From Candidatus Zixiibacteriota bacterium (lineage in GTDB: Bacteria; Zixibacteria; MSB-5A5; WJJR01; JAJRUJ01), in the NCBI GenBank assembly GCA_020051695.1, contig JAGVQM010000026.1:1-64000 (forward strand): 64,000 nucleotides of DNA. The letters run 5' to 3'. The notes beneath the pieces are model-generated. The model was not told the DNA's origin and made no database searches. It was given only the letters and a program-made list of their open reading frames with translations. Shown piece after piece: positions 1 through 8,090 of the stretch. The translations under genes and the position numbers were made by a program. The first letter of the stretch is position 1. Each line of letters begins with the position of its first letter.

Positions 1-1303
1 ACGGACAGTTCCAACCGTCGGGATACACACGGCCATCCAATTGATTATAGACGAATTTGCAGATGACTTGGACATCGAGCGGTGTGGTTCCGCCGTCGTC
101 GTTCATGTCGCCTTTCATGCCGCAAAAGCACGGGGCAACGGCCATGGTCCAGACATAATCGTCGTGCGCAGGGCCTTCGGCGTTGCCGCCAACCCAGGGA
201 TCGGTGTTGCCGTCGAGACACGCCCAATTCCGGGCGCTCCAGACATGATCCCAGCCCAAAGTGGCTTCGACTTCGCTTATTCCCGATGGCGGCAGTTGGC
301 ATAACGTAGCTCTAAACGTAAGGGAATCATCATCCCAGCCCACTTCGCAGATGTCACCCCACCAATCGCACCAGATCTCCGGCCAGGCGTAGGTGTTGCA
401 TTTTGTATCGAAGGTAATTGTAATCGTGTCGCCCAACCTGATAGGTGACGGATAGTCCACATTTTGGACAGCAATCGTGAGCACCGTGTTTTCTTGTCCG
501 GCGACCGCTAAATACGCTTCTGTACCTATTATTGCACATGATACCGGCCTGCACCACTGCCCGAATTTTCCATCCATGCGAGAGAAAATCTGTTCAATAC
601 ACTGTCCGATATAATATGCATACTGCTCTCCGACAACGCCCATTGCGACACGAGCGTTGCCATAATGCGGATTGACGAGATCGTCGATTATTGAACTACT
701 GTAGCACGCCTGAATAAATACTAATGCTCCGTCTATATGGCCGTAAGCCCGGATATATGAATCCGTCACTGCGATGCAGGGATAATAATATGGAGCTGGT
801 GTTTCCATCGTTGTGATTTGGTAACTCGTATACTGGGAAAGATATTGGTCGTAAACCGAGTCTCTGGCCTCATAACCTTCTGTCGAATTGCTGTAAGCTT
901 CGACGGCCAACCTGTTCAATAATCCGTGACTTTGGATCAACAGCGTGCCCAAATCGTCCGAACACGAGCCCAGTATCTCCTTAAAAACCGGTAGGGTGCA
1001 CCCTTCAGGTCCGGGCGAAGGTTCATTCCAATCGGTGAGTATATAGTCCGGTTCCCATGCATACCTTTGTCCGGTTGTGCCTTCGGTGTTGCCATGAACA
1101 TGATCAAAATACGCTTGCATGCCATCCCAATATTGCCAGGCGAAAGGCGCGTAGAGGAATAAATGCCAATCATTTCCCAAATTGTCACCCGGCGTATAGT
1201 TCGATTGCGCCAGCGAACAATTGTGGGAAACCACAACCACCAACATCGCCCAGGGTGTGACGATAACCAAAGTCCAGCAAAGACGATATATTGCCTTATT
1301 CAT
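1..1303 (-). CDS. Secreted clan CD (caspase-fold) peptidase-like protein with dockerin, cut by left edge
   Basis: The frame opens at the ATG at 1303, 7 nt after an AAGGAG ribosome site, and stays open to the left edge (434 codons) without a stop. Residues 1-32 look like a signal peptide ending S-L-A. Two blocks typical of caspase/gingipain/clostripain folds then appear in the right order: LGTLLIQSHG (H126-G127) and GALVFIQACYSS (A199-C200), each a hydrophobic strand followed by the candidate catalytic residue. A beta-rich region follows (about 220-390), then a dockerin calcium loop starting GDMNDDG at 398. In clan CD the His-Cys dyad cleaves after a specific P1 residue. The spacing of 74 residues is wider than in caspases, so the peptidase call rests on motifs only. 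It lies 91 bp downstream of the 1395-2210 gene and is probably co-transcribed with it. Confidence 0.62.
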   Translation of the reverse strand, partial: MNKAIYRLCWTLVIVTPWAMLVVVVSHNCSLAQSNYTPGDNLGNDWHLFLYAPFAWQYWDGMQAYFDHVHGNTEGTTGQRYAWEPDYILTDWNEPSPGPEGCTLPVFKEILGSCSDDLGTLLIQSHGLLNRLAVEAYSNSTEGYEARDSVYDQYLSQYTSYQITTMETPAPYYYPCIAVTDSYIRAYGHIDGALVFIQACYSSSIIDDLVNPHYGNARVAMGVVGEQYAYYIGQCIEQIFSRMDGKFGQWCRPVSCAIIGTEAYLAVAGQENTVLTIAVQNVDYPSPIRLGDTITITFDTKCNTYAWPEIWCDWWGDICEVGWDDDSLTFRATLCQLPPSGISEVEATLGWDHVWSARNWACLDGNTDPWVGGNAEGPAHDDYVWTMAVAPCFCGMKGDMNDDGGTTPLDVQVICKFVYNQLDGRVYPDGWNCP

Positions 1304-1394
1304 GACACCACTCCTTGTCGGATTGAACGCAATAGTGCGGACATGCGATGACGACAAAACCCGTCACCGCTTATTGAACCAGGAAATGCTAGAA

Positions 1395-2210
1395 TTACCT
1401 GAATTCTCGGGCGATTTTGTCGGCATATTCTTCTTTGCCGATTATTTCCGCGATTCTCTTTTTACGCTCTTCGAAATTGGAGATTGTGGCCACGGCCTCA
1501 CGCAACTGCAAGAAGGTCGTCTCTGAATGCGGATAACTAATTGAGTGACTCCGTTTGCCTTCTTGGATGACCAATGCACCTTCTTTAAGCGTGATGATGA
1601 GGCGGTTGGCATATACCTGGAGCTTACTTCGGTTGTGTTCCAGGGCATCCGTTGAGATGGCATGAGGATTCGACGTAAGCCATAGTTCCTTTTCCCATTG
1701 ATATATAGTATCACGATAGCGGATGATTTGCTCCGTCAAAGTGTAGGCAGTGTCGATTGATTCTTGTGCTAATAAGAATGACAAGACACTATCGCGTGCT
1801 TCCGCAACTCCAAGAGAGTCGCGAAAGTCGGCGAAAATATCAAGTGCCTTGATGATGGCGGCATATGCACCGGTTGCAGTAGATTTGGTTAATTTCGCGC
1901 TTTCTTCGACAAACTCTGGTTTTGAAGTAAACACAGCCAAGCCATTGACCGTCACCGAGCTATCCGTCGTAGCCACAGTGTACGGCGGTTCCACCAGCAG
2001 GCCGTCCAGGATGAGCCAGCCGGTTTTGACCGCCGATGTATCGTTTCGGCGTTCGCGCATTTTTGAAAAGTATGCCTCACGCTCGGAATACCGCGCCGAG
2101 TCTGCTGATTGGCCGGCCATTTGGGCCGCTGCGATCGCCCCCAGAAAGACCGTCAGCACCAACGCCATGAACAGCCGCGCGATATTCCACGTAAGATTCT
2201 GTAATCTCAT
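1395..2210 (-). CDS. Secreted protein of unknown function (271 aa)
   Basis: The ATG at 2210 is preceded by a strong GGGGGAGGAAG ribosome site. Residues 1-29 form a signal peptide (hydrophobic ALVLTVFLGAIAAAQ), so the product is exported. The mature part is largely charged and helical: a short beta-like stretch (about 60-95, ending TVNGLAVFTSKPEF), then long helices with Arg/Lys/Glu-rich segments, ending EEYADKIAREFR. I recognise no family. It is the first gene of a probable two-gene operon with the caspase-fold dockerin protein downstream, so it could be that protein's partner or substrate, but this is inference from position only. Confidence 0.7.
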   Translation of the reverse strand: MRLQNLTWNIARLFMALVLTVFLGAIAAAQMAGQSADSARYSEREAYFSKMRERRNDTSAVKTGWLILDGLLVEPPYTVATTDSSVTVNGLAVFTSKPEFVEESAKLTKSTATGAYAAIIKALDIFADFRDSLGVAEARDSVLSFLLAQESIDTAYTLTEQIIRYRDTIYQWEKELWLTSNPHAISTDALEHNRSKLQVYANRLIITLKEGALVIQEGKRSHSISYPHSETTFLQLREAVATISNFEERKKRIAEIIGKEEYADKIAREFR

Positions 2211-2646
2211 GACTTCCTCCCCCGAAATGTTTTTTCACTTCCTACTATATATAACCCCGCTCAGCCAGTTTTGTTTACATCAACCCCTCCTTTTCTGCAT
2301 ATTTTTCTTCTTCCCAGGGCATATTCCACCCCATTTGTGACGCGGTTTTTCGATGTCTCCCGGAGAGTGCGCAAACCCGCCACTCTCTCAGGTGTTACTG
2401 CGGCTTTTGAACCGGCATCAACCGGTCTATTCTAAATCTGCGCGAATTACAATTTTTGTCAAGGATTATTCCGGGATTTTTTCGGGAAAACCGCCGAAGA
2501 CAAACATCGGATTATCGGCCCGTTAGGATGGCGGCACCAAAACGCCATTATCGTAGCCCATTCCCCGGTTTCTACAATTGACAGCAACCCGGATTGCACG
2601 TAAAATATATTGATAGGGGAGAAGCCGACCCAGCGGGGGAGAGGTT
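2211..2646. other. Divergent intergenic region
   Basis: This 436-bp gap separates divergent genes. It holds the consensus promoter of the plus-strand GTPase gene at 2578-2606. A hairpin is visible at 2363-2387 (GAGAGTG with CACTCTC, 11-nt loop). For the minus gene, a TTGACA (2462-2457) and a TATATA-like box (about 2245-2252) exist, but neither has a well-placed partner, so I do not call a minus promoter. No ORF here looks coding. Confidence 0.5.
2578..2606 (+). promoter_or_regulatory. Sigma70-type promoter of the TGS GTPase gene
   Basis: TTGACA (2578-2583), a 17-bp spacer and TAAAAT (2601-2606). The expected start of transcription near 2613 gives a leader of about 34 nt containing a GGGGGAG ribosome site just before the ATG at 2647. 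Confidence 0.75.
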
Positions 2647-3639
2647 ATGCCGGCCAATTTGCCGCCACAGTATATCGAGCTGGAAAGGGAATACCGCGCA
2701 GAAAAAGACCCGGCGCTCAAGCTCGAATTGTTACAACGCATGCTGGCTGAAATCCCCAAGCACAAGGGCACCGACCACCTGGTAGGCGAACTCAAGCAAA
2801 AAATCTCCCGGCTCAAAAAAGAACAAAAGCAGAAAAAATCCGGCGCCACGCGCCACGATGCGCCCGATCATGTGCCCAAAGAGGGCATCGCGCAATATGC
2901 GCTGGTCGGGCCGCCCAACAGCGGCAAATCGACGCTGCTGGCCGCGATGACCAACGCGACCCCGGAAATCGCCGATTTCGCCTTCACCACGCGCAAGCCG
3001 CTGCCCGGCATGACCGACTATGAGGGCGTGCAATTACAAATGGTCGATCTGCCGCCGGTCTGTTCTCAATTTTGTGAAAACTGGGTGACCAATATTGTGC
3101 GTGTGGCCGACATCGCGCTGGTAGTGTTGTCGCTGGGCGCCGATGATGTCCTGGACAGCTATGAAGACACCGTCAAACGCCTCGAACAGAGCAAGATTAT
3201 CCTAAACAATGATCCGCCGGCCATGGACCAGCCAGTCAACCTCATGAACAAGCGGACGATCCTGGTGGCCAACCAGGCCGACCAGCCCGGCGCGGATGAT
3301 CGGCTGAACATCATGCGCGAGGTCATGGAACTGCGTTTTCCAGTGGCGAAGGTCTCGGCCAAAACCGGCGAGAACCTTGATCAGTTGAAAAAAACGATGT
3401 TTTCCATTCTGGGCAAAATCAGGGTGTACACGAAAACGCCCGGCCGGGAAGCGGATTTCTCCGATCCGGTTGTCTTAAGTTACGGGGCAACGGTGGCCGA
3501 TGCCGCGCAGGTGATTCACAAGGACTTCGCCTTCAAACTGCAGTTTGCCAAGATCTGGGGACAACATACCTTTGACGGCCAGCGGGTGAAAGGCGATTTT
3601 GAAGTGCACGATGGTGACGTATTGGAATTTCACATCTGA
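2647..3639 (+). CDS. DRG/Obg-like GTPase with C-terminal TGS domain
   Basis: This 330-aa protein has an N-terminal charged helical region (1-66, coiled-coil-like, ending KKEQKQKK). A GTPase domain follows: P-loop GPPNSGKST at 88-96, switch II segment DLPP at 134-137, base-recognition NQAD and a VSAKTGEN G5 motif. The last 75 residues form a TGS domain (DPVVLSYGATVADAA...HDGDVLEFHI). DRG-type GTPases with TGS domains act on ribosomes or RNA; the exact partner here is unknown. The usual DxxG of switch II reads D-L-P-P, which removes the glycine that contacts the gamma phosphate, and the NKxD motif has Gln for Lys. Its own promoter sits 34 nt upstream. Confidence 0.85.
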   Translation: MPANLPPQYIELEREYRAEKDPALKLELLQRMLAEIPKHKGTDHLVGELKQKISRLKKEQKQKKSGATRHDAPDHVPKEGIAQYALVGPPNSGKSTLLAAMTNATPEIADFAFTTRKPLPGMTDYEGVQLQMVDLPPVCSQFCENWVTNIVRVADIALVVLSLGADDVLDSYEDTVKRLEQSKIILNNDPPAMDQPVNLMNKRTILVANQADQPGADDRLNIMREVMELRFPVAKVSAKTGENLDQLKKTMFSILGKIRVYTKTPGREADFSDPVVLSYGATVADAAQVIHKDFAFKLQFAKIWGQHTFDGQRVKGDFEVHDGDVLEFHI

Positions 3640-3719
3640 TTTTATTGGGCGGTCCACAGCTTTGCGCCGACATGAATTTGCCGAAATGATAAGCGGACAT
3701 TCAATGTGAGAGTGGATTT

Positions 3720-3890
3720 ATGAAAGTCATTAAAACGCTGGCCGTCATCCTGCTGGTACTCATCCTGGGTGCGCTGGTCTTTATCTTCTGGCCCAAAATC
3801 CGTGAGTACTGCGACCGCCGGCTGGCCGGCAGTGCCGACCGGGACAGCACGCCGGACGCCGATGCCGCGCCGGCAGCGGAACAGTCGTGA
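3720..3890 (+). CDS. Small single-pass membrane peptide (56 aa)
   Basis: The ATG at 3720 opens a frame that starts MKVIKTLAVILLVLILGALV, a clear hydrophobic helix, and continues with a short charged region containing one Cys (REYCDRR) and an Asp/Ala/Pro-rich tail ending AAPAAEQS. The stop codon shares four bases (GTGA) with the GTG start of the radical SAM gene, so the two are probably translationally coupled. No family is recognised. It may be a membrane partner, anchor or substrate of the downstream enzyme. The upstream ribosome site is weak. Confidence 0.55.
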   Translation: MKVIKTLAVILLVLILGALVFIFWPKIREYCDRRLAGSADRDSTPDADAAPAAEQS

Positions 3891-4816
3891 ACGCCGGCAT
3901 GCACAACCTCTCCGGCTTGCATTTGTTGTTGACGTATGGCTGCACGTCCGCCTGTGACCATTGCTTTGTGTATGGATCGCCGCGCAGCGATCAGGTGTTC
4001 ACTATTGCGCAGGTGCGGGAGATTATCCGTCAGGCGCGCGAAGTCCCCTCAGTGAAAACATTTTACTTCGAAGGTGGCGAACCGTTTTTGTATTACGCCC
4101 ATTTGCTGGAGGGCGTGCGGCTGGCGCGTGCAGCCGGGTATGACTGCGGGATTGTCAGCAACTCCTACTGGGCCTCGAGCGTCGAGGATGCCGAACTGTA
4201 TCTTCGACCGTTGGCCGAGCTGGGGATTGCCGACCTGTCCGTCTCTGATGACGAATTCCACAGCGATCCGGCGACCGGGCCGAGTCGCGCAGAGAATGCG
4301 CGACGCGCGGCCGAAAACCTCGGATTGCCGGTCAGCAAGATCTGCCTCACGCCCCCATGCGCAGTCCCCGGCGACGGCCGCGGGGGAGAGCCGGTGATCG
4401 GGGGCGACATAACGTTCAAAGGTCGGGCAGTCGACAACCTGATCGGAAATCTGCCCACTCGGCCGGCGGCCTCATTTACCTCATGTGATCAGGAAAATTT
4501 TCTTGATGTCGGCCGAGTGCACATTGATCCGTTCGGCTGGATTCATCTTTGCCAGGGTCTGGTGGCAGGCAATCTCTTCGAAAAACCACTCCAGGATATT
4601 ATTGCCGAGTATGACCCGGAACACGACCCGATTATCGGCCCGCTTATTCGGGGCGGACCGGCGGAATTAGCACAAACGCACGCGATTGATATCGGCGAAA
4701 GATTCGTCAGTGCCTGCCATATGTGTTTTCTAGCCCGCCGCGCCTTGCTCGAGCGATTCCCGACGATTCTCACGCCGCCGCGAGTCTATGGTTTAACCGA
4801 CGACGCCCGGCAATAG
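3887..4816 (+). CDS. Radical SAM protein with C-terminal cysteines
   Basis: The radical SAM signature CTSACDHC is present (C19, C23, C26), as is the FEGGEP motif at 61-66 that follows the second strand and contacts SAM. The protein would bind one 4Fe-4S cluster and cleave SAM to a 5'-deoxyadenosyl radical. Extra cysteines near the C-terminus (C200, C222, C277, C280) resemble an auxiliary-cluster region of the SPASM/twitch type but do not match a full SPASM pattern. The length is 309 aa from the GTG at 3887; an ATG at 3899 would also fit. Substrate unknown. It overlaps the 56-aa membrane peptide gene by 4 nt. Confidence 0.8.
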   Translation: MNAGMHNLSGLHLLLTYGCTSACDHCFVYGSPRSDQVFTIAQVREIIRQAREVPSVKTFYFEGGEPFLYYAHLLEGVRLARAAGYDCGIVSNSYWASSVEDAELYLRPLAELGIADLSVSDDEFHSDPATGPSRAENARRAAENLGLPVSKICLTPPCAVPGDGRGGEPVIGGDITFKGRAVDNLIGNLPTRPAASFTSCDQENFLDVGRVHIDPFGWIHLCQGLVAGNLFEKPLQDIIAEYDPEHDPIIGPLIRGGPAELAQTHAIDIGERFVSACHMCFLARRALLERFPTILTPPRVYGLTDDARQ

Positions 4817-4937
4817 TATCGCGGGCGATAGTCAGTACTCGTTACTCTTGCAAGCGATATCGTCATCCATGATATATCGGCCGACATTTCCTGCGGCAAA
4901 AAAGCATTCCCTTTTGCCCGCATTCAGAAAAACGATC

Positions 4938-6182
4938 TCACTCGACGATCAATGGCCGCAATGCCTGATTATTCTCCTCCTCGACCTCGTCGATTTCATT
5001 TACGCCGTCAACTGTACCAAAAATATCAACCGAACCGGGGGCATCGAATGTGAACGTGCCAATGTATTGCGTCCTGCTTTGATTCGCCGGAATATCCGAG
5101 ACCATCGCTGAACCGAGCAGTTGCCCTCCGGAGTCAGGGTCCCCCGCATACACCGCGACGGCGACATTTGTCGCGGCAATCAGCCCAAGATTATGCACAT
5201 GGAGGCCGATCCAGACCGGTTCACCCACCTCGATCTCCGATTTGCTGAAAAGTATGTCTTCGGTCGCGAGTGCAAGATCCGACCTGCGGCCTCCGGTACA
5301 CGGATTGCACGGAGGGATATCGCTGTTGCGATACACAAAAGCAGTGATTTCGGCCACGTCCAGCGGCGTGATGGCGTCATCACAATTCCAATCGCCGTTG
5401 ACCGCCGGACACCAGGGGACAGGCGGCGGCGCAGGGCGCAAACGATAGACGGTGTTGACCAGGTACATGACATCAACGGGATTAATTGCCGCGTCACCGT
5501 TGCAATCGCCAAGCGTCGTGCAATCACAATCCATGATGGTAATGACGCCTTTGTTAAACGCGAATTCATGCCCGCAGCCGGTCCATGGGTCTTGCGACGC
5601 ATGATTGCAAAACGGCGGGAATTCGGCGTCGGTCAAATAAATTATCGACAGGTCTCCGCCAAAACATGCCGTATCGAATTCGAATCTCCCGGGAGTGCCG
5701 GTAACGTCAAATGTAATTGTCACGACCGGGCGGCCATCATTCGGTAGTTCGGCCCCACCGGCACCCGCTGCCACAATCGCGAAGTGGTCGGGAGATACGC
5801 CATCATAACCGACATCACCATCAGGACTGCAGGGTGACAATGGAATACCGGGACGCAATGATTCGGTCAGTGAAGTCCATATGGGACTTTGGGGGTTCCA
5901 ATTCCAACTCACATTAAACTGGTACGGGTGGGAGTATCCTGTGCCGAGAGTGTCATAGGGGAGCGCCCCGGTCCAGAAGGAACCCGGGTCAAGTTCTCGC
6001 ACAACGACCGGAATGACGACCCCGGCAAGCGATGCTTCGTTATAGAGGATGAAATCCACCGTCACATTCTGACAGCCGGCATTGACTTGCTTGCTTGCAA
6101 TATCCAGGCGCCACTCAGCGGATATCGCTCCAGCCATCAGCAGCGTACAAACCAATCCGCCAATGGTCAGCGTGCGTTTCAT
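4938..6182 (-). CDS. Secreted dockerin protein with C-terminal CARDB-like domain (paralogue 2)
   Basis: A 414-aa exported protein with a signal peptide ending AISA before EWRLD. An N-terminal beta domain (about 23-200) carries conserved blocks ELDPGSFWTG and GYDGVSPDHFA. A dockerin pair follows, with canonical 12-residue calcium loops starting GDCNGDAAINPVD and GDWNCDDAITPLD. The last 100 residues form a CARDB-like Ig domain (EVGEPVWIGLHVHNLG...EVEEENNQALR). It is a tandem duplicate of the upstream gene at 6179-7525 and overlaps it by ATGA, so it is probably translated by coupling. CARDB and dockerin domains usually mediate adhesion or assembly outside the cell; the ligand is unknown. Confidence 0.82.
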   Translation of the reverse strand: MKRTLTIGGLVCTLLMAGAISAEWRLDIASKQVNAGCQNVTVDFILYNEASLAGVVIPVVVRELDPGSFWTGALPYDTLGTGYSHPYQFNVSWNWNPQSPIWTSLTESLRPGIPLSPCSPDGDVGYDGVSPDHFAIVAAGAGGAELPNDGRPVVTITFDVTGTPGRFEFDTACFGGDLSIIYLTDAEFPPFCNHASQDPWTGCGHEFAFNKGVITIMDCDCTTLGDCNGDAAINPVDVMYLVNTVYRLRPAPPPVPWCPAVNGDWNCDDAITPLDVAEITAFVYRNSDIPPCNPCTGGRRSDLALATEDILFSKSEIEVGEPVWIGLHVHNLGLIAATNVAVAVYAGDPDSGGQLLGSAMVSDIPANQSRTQYIGTFTFDAPGSVDIFGTVDGVNEIDEVEEENNQALRPLIVE

Positions 6183-7525
6183 TTTATACCTCTCATTTCC
6201 GTTGCCCGAAGCGGGCGTAATTGGATTGGTGTCCCCGGCTTCGGCTCTTCCGATTTCGGAATTATTCCGGCTTGTATCACATCCAATGCCATGAACGCTT
6301 TATTATTTGCCTCGTTGTATTCCACAATCAAGTCCGGATAATCCGCAACGCCGTAAATTGCGATTGTGCCCGGTTCATCGAAACTGAAAAAACCGCCGTA
6401 TGGCCCGCTCGTTCCACCGGGAGGAATATCGATTGTCGTCCCGTTTCCCAGAAGGATCCCACCGGCATCGGGATCTCCCTGATAAATATCCAATTGGGGA
6501 GAAAAGGCAGTATCCATGCCGATGTTGCGGATGCTGATCCAGATACCGACATCCTCGCCGACTTCAGCTTGGGCCGGGTTGAAATAAAGATCGTCCTCGG
6601 TAATGGTCAAATCGGGCAGCCAGCCGCCGCTGCAGGGATCACACGGCACGACGGGGCGGCTCCGGTATACAAGATGAATGAGGTAGGCCAGGTCAAGCGG
6701 TGAGCGTACGCCGTTGCAATCCCAGTCCCCATTGGGCACGGGGCAACCGAAAATTCCGGGGATAGGCAACTCATACCCCAAATAGACCGCCCCAACCATA
6801 TAGGCAACGTCTACGGGATTAATCAGTCCGTTGCCGTCCATATCGCCCAGTCCGGCGCAGGAACATTCGGTGATCGTGATCACCCCTTTATTGAACGCCG
6901 TCTCTCCGGTGCCGGTCGGGCCGTGATCGACCGGGGGGAATTCGCAATCGATCATGTAAATGGTGGATAGAGATCCACTGACGCACCCTGTATCAATTTC
7001 GAAAACTCCCGGATTCTCGGTGACGTCAAACGCGATAGTGACAAAGGGTTGCAGACTTGGCTCAGCATAGGTACAGGCGCCTTGAAGATCTACAATAACG
7101 GCAAAGTGATCCGGCGATATTCCATCATAGCCGATGTCGCCGACGGGATCACAAGGGACTTCGGGAACTAAGGGCCTTAATTCAATTATTGGTGGTGAAG
7201 TCCACGGGCAGGGACCTAATCCGCACCAATCCGTATATCGCCAATCCACATTGTACGCGAACGGATGAGTATTAAAATAGGTATTCGCCGTATCATACGG
7301 CAAATCGCCCGACCAGAACGAACCGGGATCGATTTCCTTAATCACCAGCGGGATAGTAACGGCAGCAAGACCATTATCCCACGAAGCTAATATGTTTAGC
7401 GAGACATCCTCTTGGCCGGCGAATACCGTTTTGCTTTCTACCTCAATCCGCCATTCGGCAAAAAGGGGGGAGGCCGACCAGAGGAGCATAACGAGCACCA
7501 GAAAAACCAACCGTTTGCGCATCAT
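6179..7525 (-). CDS. Secreted dockerin protein with C-terminal CARDB-like domain (paralogue 1)
   Basis: A 448-aa protein of the same build as its downstream neighbour: signal peptide ending PLFA before EWRIE, beta domain with EIDPGSFWSGDLPYDT and GYDGISPDHFAV, dockerin loops beginning GDMDGNGLINPVD and GDWDCNGVRSPLD (both canonical 12-residue spacing), and a CARDB-like domain (EVGEDVGIWISIRNIG...VEYNEANNKAF). It extends about 15 residues past the CARDB domain with a Pro/Lys/Arg-rich tail. The stop overlaps the start of the next gene (ATGA at 6182-6179). A promoter is visible at 7690-7663. Cys pairs in the dockerin linkers suggest disulphides and extracytoplasmic folding. Confidence 0.82.
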   Translation of the reverse strand: MMRKRLVFLVLVMLLWSASPLFAEWRIEVESKTVFAGQEDVSLNILASWDNGLAAVTIPLVIKEIDPGSFWSGDLPYDTANTYFNTHPFAYNVDWRYTDWCGLGPCPWTSPPIIELRPLVPEVPCDPVGDIGYDGISPDHFAVIVDLQGACTYAEPSLQPFVTIAFDVTENPGVFEIDTGCVSGSLSTIYMIDCEFPPVDHGPTGTGETAFNKGVITITECSCAGLGDMDGNGLINPVDVAYMVGAVYLGYELPIPGIFGCPVPNGDWDCNGVRSPLDLAYLIHLVYRSRPVVPCDPCSGGWLPDLTITEDDLYFNPAQAEVGEDVGIWISIRNIGMDTAFSPQLDIYQGDPDAGGILLGNGTTIDIPPGGTSGPYGGFFSFDEPGTIAIYGVADYPDLIVEYNEANNKAFMALDVIQAGIIPKSEEPKPGTPIQLRPLRATEMRGIK

Positions 7526-7662
7526 TATTCCTCCGCGGTTTGATTCGTCATACTTGATGCCGCCCGGAGAGCAGTTGAAATGACGGTAACCCCAGCCCAG
7601 GCCGGGCGGCAGCGATTAAAAACAAACTCCACCAAAGACCACCGCACTAAACCTGTACAGGC

Positions 7663-7690
7663 AAGATACAAGGAGGAGAAATCTTGTCAA
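7663..7690 (-). promoter_or_regulatory. Promoter of the tandem dockerin genes
   Basis: Read on the minus strand: TTGACA (7690-7685), a 16-bp spacer and TATCTT (7668-7663). Transcription would start near 7656, leaving a leader of about 130 nt before the ATG at 7525. The 16-bp spacer matches that of the promoters before the giant exported proteins. Confidence 0.5.
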
Positions 7691-7757
7691 GAGCAAACCG
7701 GGGGAAATCAATAGCTTATGGGCAGTTAACAACTGGCATCAGTCAAACCCTGAGTCG

Positions 7758-8072
7758 TTAGGCCAAATCCTCCAGGCGCATCCTGGCTCGGTTGACGATA
7801 TGCAGGTCGCCTTTTTTTTCGGCGTTGGCAATAGCCAGTTTGTATGTCAGCCGCGCATCATCAATTTGCCCGGCTTGCTCCTGCAGCGTGCCCAATTCCA
7901 GATATGCCGCGCCATATCCCGGATCGATCTCGACGGTCTTTTGATATTGGGCGATGGCCTCGTCGATCCGCCCGGCATCACGGTATAAATTCCCCAGGCC
8001 GAAACGGGTCAAAGCGTCGTCGGGGAAGACCCGCAGTACCTCGAGGAAATCCTGTTCGCGCTGTTCATCCAT
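7758..8072 (-). CDS. Small TPR protein (104 aa)
   Basis: The sequence consists almost entirely of TPR helices: LTRFGLGNLYRDAGRIDEAIAQYQKTVEIDP (about 20-50), AAYLELGTLQEQAGQIDDARLTYKLAI (about 54-83) and a capping helix. There is no signal peptide, so it should act in the cytoplasm as a protein-binding adaptor. It starts 18 bp after the stop of the amidohydrolase-like gene on the same strand and is probably its operon partner. No specific function can be assigned. Confidence 0.75.
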   Translation of the reverse strand: MDEQREQDFLEVLRVFPDDALTRFGLGNLYRDAGRIDEAIAQYQKTVEIDPGYGAAYLELGTLQEQAGQIDDARLTYKLAIANAEKKGDLHIVNRARMRLEDLA

Positions 8073-8090
8073 ACATCACCTGACATCCTA

